Part shown: positions 59,216 to 64,000 of the stretch, piece after piece
Layout: the number at the start of each line of letters is the position of its first letter
Numbering within the stretch: position 1 is the stretch's first letter
Source: Saccharina japonica
Taxonomy: Eukaryota; Sar; Phaeophyceae; Laminariales; Laminariaceae
Direction of reading: 5' to 3'
DNA: 64,000 bases
Assembly: GCA_008828725.1 (NCBI GenBank)
Contig: MEHQ01004270.1
Span: forward strand, 186,001-250,000
Notes under the pieces: generated by a model
The model's database searches: none
What the model was told of the DNA's origin: nothing
What the model saw: only the letters and a program-made list of their open reading frames with translations
Position numbers and translations under genes: made by a program

Positions 59216-62200
59216 GCCACTTGGCACCTGGAGCGCGAGGCAGACGGAATCTCTGATGCCTGACACGTACAAGCAAGCACTTGGCGGGCATTTTCCACTC
59301 GGGTAGTGGGTGGCACCTAGGACCTAGCGCGTGAGGTAGACAGACGATGTATACTACTCTGCCCAAGGCTGCGGGCTGCGCACGGCAAGCTAGACCAAGA
59401 AAATTTACTGGAGGCAGCACACTTGTTTCCCGAGGAAGCTTGAGCGAATTTGATGCTGGTCGCGAGTTGGCCATTGCTGGCAGATAATTAAGTGGCGTTC
59501 CTAGCCGGGGACTGTGGCGTTTCTGCCCGTGAAAAACATGCCATTCCCTTGTGACCGTTACCGTGGGCGGCAGTAGAGGCGACGGGATCATGAACACGAG
59601 CACGTACCTTTTTTTTCTTCTTCTTTTTTCTTCGTTTGTGTGGAGGTATGAATGAACATTGCGGTGCGGACGGACCGAAATGTGTGTCGACCTTTTGCCT
59701 TCTGCCGAGGGTCGTCCGTCTTGGCTACGTACAGCAGTAGCGGGGAAATACGAGTGCAGGGTGGTGTCCTGGTTTGTTTAGCTCAGCGGGTGTGCGGGGT
59801 ACGTTTTTGCCTGATATGTAGGAAGTCCACGCGCGTGCCAAGGAACGGGGTGTTAAGTTTTATTTTGGTCCTGGACCGATTCGTGTATGCGGGGAGTCTG
59901 AGCCTACTGGCCTATGCTTCGGAATCGTGTTTGATCTGTTTTAGTGTCCGAGTTGCTGTCTTGTGATTTGGCTTCAGGAGGTTATACGGGGATGGTGGTG
60001 GTGGTGGAGCAGCTCGACAACTGTATAGCTCCATTTCGGTAGGGTTCTCGTTGGTTATGAAGGCGTGGTCCTGTATACTCTCGAGGGTTGGGGGCGCGGG
60101 CAGCCCGTGACATGCATTGGACGATGACTGTATTCATGCAATGCGCTTCCCGCGTTTGTGGCCGGCCTTCCTCGAGGAGTGTCTATTGGAGTTGCTTGCT
60201 CGATTGGGAAGCGACAACGCCAGGCATTGACGCATACAGGTATCCAACCAAGGTCGCTAGCGTGTACGGAAACGATCATAATATTACACGTCTGGAACAC
60301 AACTCAGTGCGCTATTGGCAGAAACCGGAACACGATATGGTTAGCGGCTGAGATTGTGTTACTGGTGAATGAGGCAGCAGGAGAAGGTAGCGGAGGTAGC
60401 TTCCGAGTACACCACAGCCTGGTGGACTTGGTCTTGCATTGGGTTTTACCGTTGCCCACCCTCGCGGGCGTCCTGCAGATGTACCGCGGAATTTCCATCG
60501 CGACGGTCGAGGAGAGGTGTAGCCGTAGTAGCGGCCAAGGCGCAGAGACACAGAGATGTCCCTCCCGCCCATGCGCAACGTGGACGTAAACGGATGCTTG
60601 TGGGGACATTGCACAACGTAGCACAACGTTAGACGTACCGCATTGCGAGATTATCGACACCTTGTCTTCACAAGGAAGTTTTTACCCTCATAGTGTGCAA
60701 GGGGGGGGGGACAGGGTGTGTGTGTGGGTGTGGAGTAGGGCTTGCTGTCTAGGGTTTTCGTCGCGATGTCCTTCAACCAACCTGGTTCCGTCGTTATACT
60801 CGCTGCAGAGGCGGGGTGAGCGGAGAAGAGGGTGACAAGGTGTATGCAGCCTCCAGAAATTCGGATTTGCGGCGAAAAGCAGTAGTAACGAGTGTTGTAG
60901 TAGGGCGTTCACCAAAGTTAGAGACGATCTTGATGTTAGCTTGATTTGATATAACGTACTGGGATTGAGTGACAGACAAATGTGTGATTGGGGCGCCACC
61001 GTTGAAGTACTGTGGCCGTAGATGGGGGAGGCATGCATGCCCTTTTAAGAACTATATTATAGCCGTAGGGGACGGGGGGGGGTGGGACGTGCTTGGGGAC
61101 GTTGCTGTGCACTTTTTGCGGCGGATTTATTTTAATGACTGTGCGAGAACGGACGAACGAACTTCAACCAACACGGACGCTTTGCGTTGCGATTGTTAAC
61201 AGACGCTACCGTGACCGAGGTGTCATGGAAAGCAATTCCAAGAGAGGGCCCTTAGAAACCACGCGCACCGCTCGTACGGAGTGCTACCTGCGGCAGCTGT
61301 GATTGCAGGGTTTGTGATGCCTACAGTCCCCCTCACTCACGAGATTGTTGATCCTATTATGCTTTCGCTTGATTCGCTGTGATCTTACAAGTAGCCTACG
61401 CATACCTGGGGGCAAAAAGGGGGTGACTACACACGGTCCTGCCCTTTTGGGAGGAACCGAAGACCCGTGTTTTTGGGGCTCACTGCTGCTGTATACTGTT
61501 CGTTGAAACCATCGTATGCTTAACCGGGTGTCGGGATTCATACCCTAAGCCCCTCTGTATTGGCTGTGTATATGCTAACGTGGAGGCAAGAATACAACCT
61601 ACGCGGTGAGCTCAAATCCGTTCGACGATTCCAAACCCACTCCCACTACGAAAAAGTCGGCAAGACGCGCAAGGCGAAGGAAAAGAGCGTGTACTGCAGT
61701 AGGAGGCGAGTAAGACACCGAGTTTTTGCAACATTTTTCGAGTGCATCCGCATGTACGTGCGTGCGCAAAAGAAAGGAATACATCGTGCGCAGACACAAA
61801 TATATCGTCGACAAAAAAAACGCCCTGAAAATGAAACGAACAGCATAGTAGCTGTGTCCGTTATTTACACGCCCAAAATCGCTCGGAGGGTTTATCTATA
61901 GGGTGTCTGCCTGTAGAATACCAAACGTGTCCGTCGGAACAAGTACTGGCCTCCTCAATCGAGAACCTACGTATCTATAGGCACCCCCCGTCTCCCAAAC
62001 GGCCCCTATCCGTCGACTCCCACACCACGCACGTCGCGAACCGATAGCTGACGCGCACATGAGGCAAACACGAAATGAGGAGAGAGCTGGCAATGCTGCG
62101 TATACGCTTACTCTATATGTGGCATGTGGGTAAAAGTGAAACAACAAAAGTACCAACTACATATGTACGCACGTGCTTGGTACTGCGTGAAGGATCACGG

Positions 62201-62282
62201 AATGTGGTCGTTATACTGTAAACAGACCGAATCATCGACGAGTAAACAAATTATCCAAAACTAAAGTACGTTATCACGAATA
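59216..62282. other. Downstream flank, no gene recognised
   Basis: A short direct repeat (TTGGCACCTGGAGCGCGAGG at 59220 and GGCACCTAGGACCTAGCGCG at 59311) is the only repeat noted. ORFs of 80-145 codons occur on both strands but lack recognisable motifs. The 3' UTR of the HCF173-like gene presumably occupies the first part; I cannot place its end. Confidence 0.45.
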
Positions 62283-62345
62283 ATAAAAGAGCTGGATCTA
62301 AAAGATCTGCGGCAACAGCAACATCGCGGATCCACGCGTTCTTCA
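62283..62345. repeat. Short copy of the GGATCTAAGATC foldback family
   Basis: GCTGGATCTAAAAGATCTGCGGCAACAGCAACATCGCGGATCC resembles 63584-63628 and the inner part of the 62553-62857 foldback. Confidence 0.6.
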
Positions 62346-62552
62346 GCTAATATAGATAGGTCGAAGCGCAAAAGAAAGGGTGACCCGTCGACGCCGAGCC
62401 AAAGCTTGCTGAGAACCCTAACACGTGCTGTTACCACCCTTCTGTTAAATAGAGATTCAGATTGGGTCGAAAGTTAGGCTTGTGTGTGACACGTGTCGTA
62501 CCGTAACCGGGTGGATCAAAAAAGCATATCTGGTATCATATCTATCCCAGGG

Positions 62553-62857
62553 TACGTCCTTTGTGCTGCATGCAGCAGCAAGGATTGTGTCCGTTCTCCC
62601 GGGCGAATCATATTTCTATCTACTGTAGAATCCCAACTTGGAAACACTCGAGGGTGGGATTACTATGCTGTAGTAGTCATCGTTGGATCTGACCACGCTA
62701 ACTTTGCAGAAGAACTCTTTCATCCAGGTTGTTGCCTCCACGGATCTTAAATCCCGCCCGCAGGTTTTCCCAAGTTGGAATTTTAGATATGTAAAGATGT
62801 GTTTGCCCGGTATAACGGCTACAATCCTTGCTTCTGCATGCAGGACAAAGTACGCAC
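62553..62857. mobile_element. Foldback element, ~103 bp arms (305 bp)
   Basis: The left arm CTTTGTGCTGCATGCAGCAG, AAGGATTGTGTCCG, TCCCAACTTGGAAA and GGGTGGGATT is matched in reverse by AATCCCGCCCGCAGG, TCCCAAGTTGGAA, CAATCCTTGCTTCTGCATGC and AGGACAAAG. The loop includes GATCTGACCACG and AGGTTGTTGCCTCCACGGATCTTAAATC. No target duplication is clear. ORFs on both strands are arm translations. Confidence 0.75.
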
Positions 62858-63479
62858 TAGGTAGCTGGTGCTGGCGTGTTTGCTTTCTCCGCCGCCGGGT
62901 TGCTGTACACGTGTCACACACGAGCCTAGCACCTTATACTTGACGAATGGGTGACTACAGTATACGTGTCAGGGTGTTTAGCAGGAGTTCGCTCAACGTC
63001 GAATTTTCACCCTTGCGCTTCGACATGTCTGTGCAGACGAACGCGTGAATCCGCGTTGCTGCCGCAGCCAGGCATCGTTTAGATCCAGCGCCTGTTATTC
63101 GTAAGAACCGTACTTTTGGGTTAACTTTGCCGAACTACCCCGTGCCTGATCACTCATCAATACACAATACAGAGATAAACTGCAGTGCCACGCTCGTTTG
63201 TGATATACATACCCATGATACCTGTATGCGCACAACAGTAGCAGTGCACGTGTGTTCTTCACGTTTGACCGTTTATCCCACCCGTCAACAGTCAGCCTAC
63301 CCAGTGTTCGTGCCGATTCTTGAACCCTAGAGAGATACAAGCACTGCTGTGGTTACAAAACTATGACCAAGATAAACTACCTGTTGTACCTTGTCATGCA
63401 GTTTGCAGAGCAGGCAGCAGTGCGATGTCATGTTATCGTTCTATATGACAGGCACGACAATATTTACAAAGTTACACCA

Positions 63480-63660
63480 CCAAACATGTTAGATGCACAT
63501 GCTTTGTACTGCATTCAGCAGCAAATATGACTCTGACCGTTGTACAGGTCGAAATCCAACACACACACTTGCTTGCGGATACCAGGGGTCGGATATAAGA
63601 TCTGTGGCGACAACAACGTGGCGGATCCTCGAAATTTTATGCGACGTTGGTGTGGTCACA
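63480..63660. repeat. Partial copy of the 62553 foldback family
   Basis: ATGCTTTGTACTGCATTCAGCAGCAAATATGA matches the arm end, and GATATAAGATCTGTGGCGACAACAACGTGGCGGATCC matches the inner loop in inverted context. Confidence 0.6.
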
Positions 63661-63689
63661 CGCAAGTATCCCAAGTTCACATTATTGTG

Positions 63690-64000
63690 TTTTTTTGCCG
63701 GTGTCCCATGGGATTTTCCCCGGGCAGCCATGGGCTCGCACGGGTTCCCACGCAGGCGCCCATCGGTGCCCGCGAGTGTCCGCGTGGGAACCCGCGGGAG
63801 CTGATGTGGCACCAAAATGGTTGTGGTGCGTTGCCGCGGGAACCTACCGGACCCCACGGGACCCCGCGAGGTGTCGCGCGAGAACCCGTGGTTTCCCGCG
63901 AATGCCCGTGGGAATTCGCGCGCACGTACATGCTGCGGGACGTCCCGTGGGATCTCGCCCCCGCGGGGATATTGCTGTGTTTTCCCATGGGATCCCGCGG
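63690..64000. repeat. CCCGCGGGAA/CCCGTGGGA-type palindromic minisatellite (continues past the edge)
   Basis: Short self-complementary motifs (GTGGGAACCCGCGGG, CGGGAACC, CCCGTGGGAATTCGCG, CCCATGGGATCCCGCGG) recur every 10-25 bp. A non-repeat piece (ATGTGGCACCAAAATGGTTG) lies at 63802-63822. ORFs over it are not genes. Confidence 0.75.

Overview
The window is nuclear DNA from a photosynthetic eukaryote with a complex, red-derived plastid, most likely a brown alga or a close stramenopile relative. The main evidence is one confident protein-coding gene at 31369-59102 on the + strand. It has 13 exons joined by 12 GT-AG introns, some of them very large. The protein starts with a signal peptide followed by an A|FAF (ASAF-type) cleavage motif, the bipartite plastid-targeting signal of heterokont algae. 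No bacterial-type genes, operons or CRISPR arrays are visible, and most long ORFs are translations of repeats.

The gene encodes a predicted protein of 643 residues: an atypical NAD(P)-binding SDR (Rossmann) domain split by a CIA30-type domain. This is the arrangement of HCF173, the chloroplast factor needed for psbA (photosystem II D1) translation. All exon junctions keep frame (1932 coding bases including the stop) and all use GT-AG borders. About 93 % of the transcription unit is intron, filled with small transposons, satellites and microsatellites.

Layout. 1-8.1 kb: two tandem satellites (units of about 215 and 287 bp), the second interrupted by a segment with a tRNA-like sequence. 8.3-12 kb: small terminal-inverted-repeat elements (MITEs), including a three-level nest. 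13-25 kb: a cluster of a dispersed repeat of about 520 bp bordered by poly-G (called PGR here), a CTG-rich tract, purine-rich DNA, and two nearly identical 2.28 kb direct repeats. 25-31 kb: no recognised gene, with a GGGTC-rich array. 31.4-59.1 kb: the HCF173-like gene. 59-64 kb: no recognised gene, foldback repeats, and a CCCGCGGGA-type minisatellite running off the edge.

Four MITE families can be defined from nested copies and terminal sequence: (i) TTAC-MITEs (TTACGGGGGACC...GGTCCCCCGTAA, TA target duplication, Tc1/mariner-like); (ii) Tourist/Harbinger-like MITEs of about 210 bp (GGGCCCG...CGGGCCC, TAA/TTA duplication); (iii) CAGTACAGG elements with TA duplication; (iv) CCACTCTGTCCC elements of about 80 bp with TA duplication. 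Two hAT-like foldbacks also occur. The most unusual signals are: a recurrent 8-mer TATTAATA that looks like the excision scar of family (i); a minisatellite that has amplified the exon 10 3' end together with its 5' splice site; PGR ends lying 50-85 bp upstream of four acceptors; and a Harbinger-like MITE that seems to have captured about 660 bp of foreign sequence.
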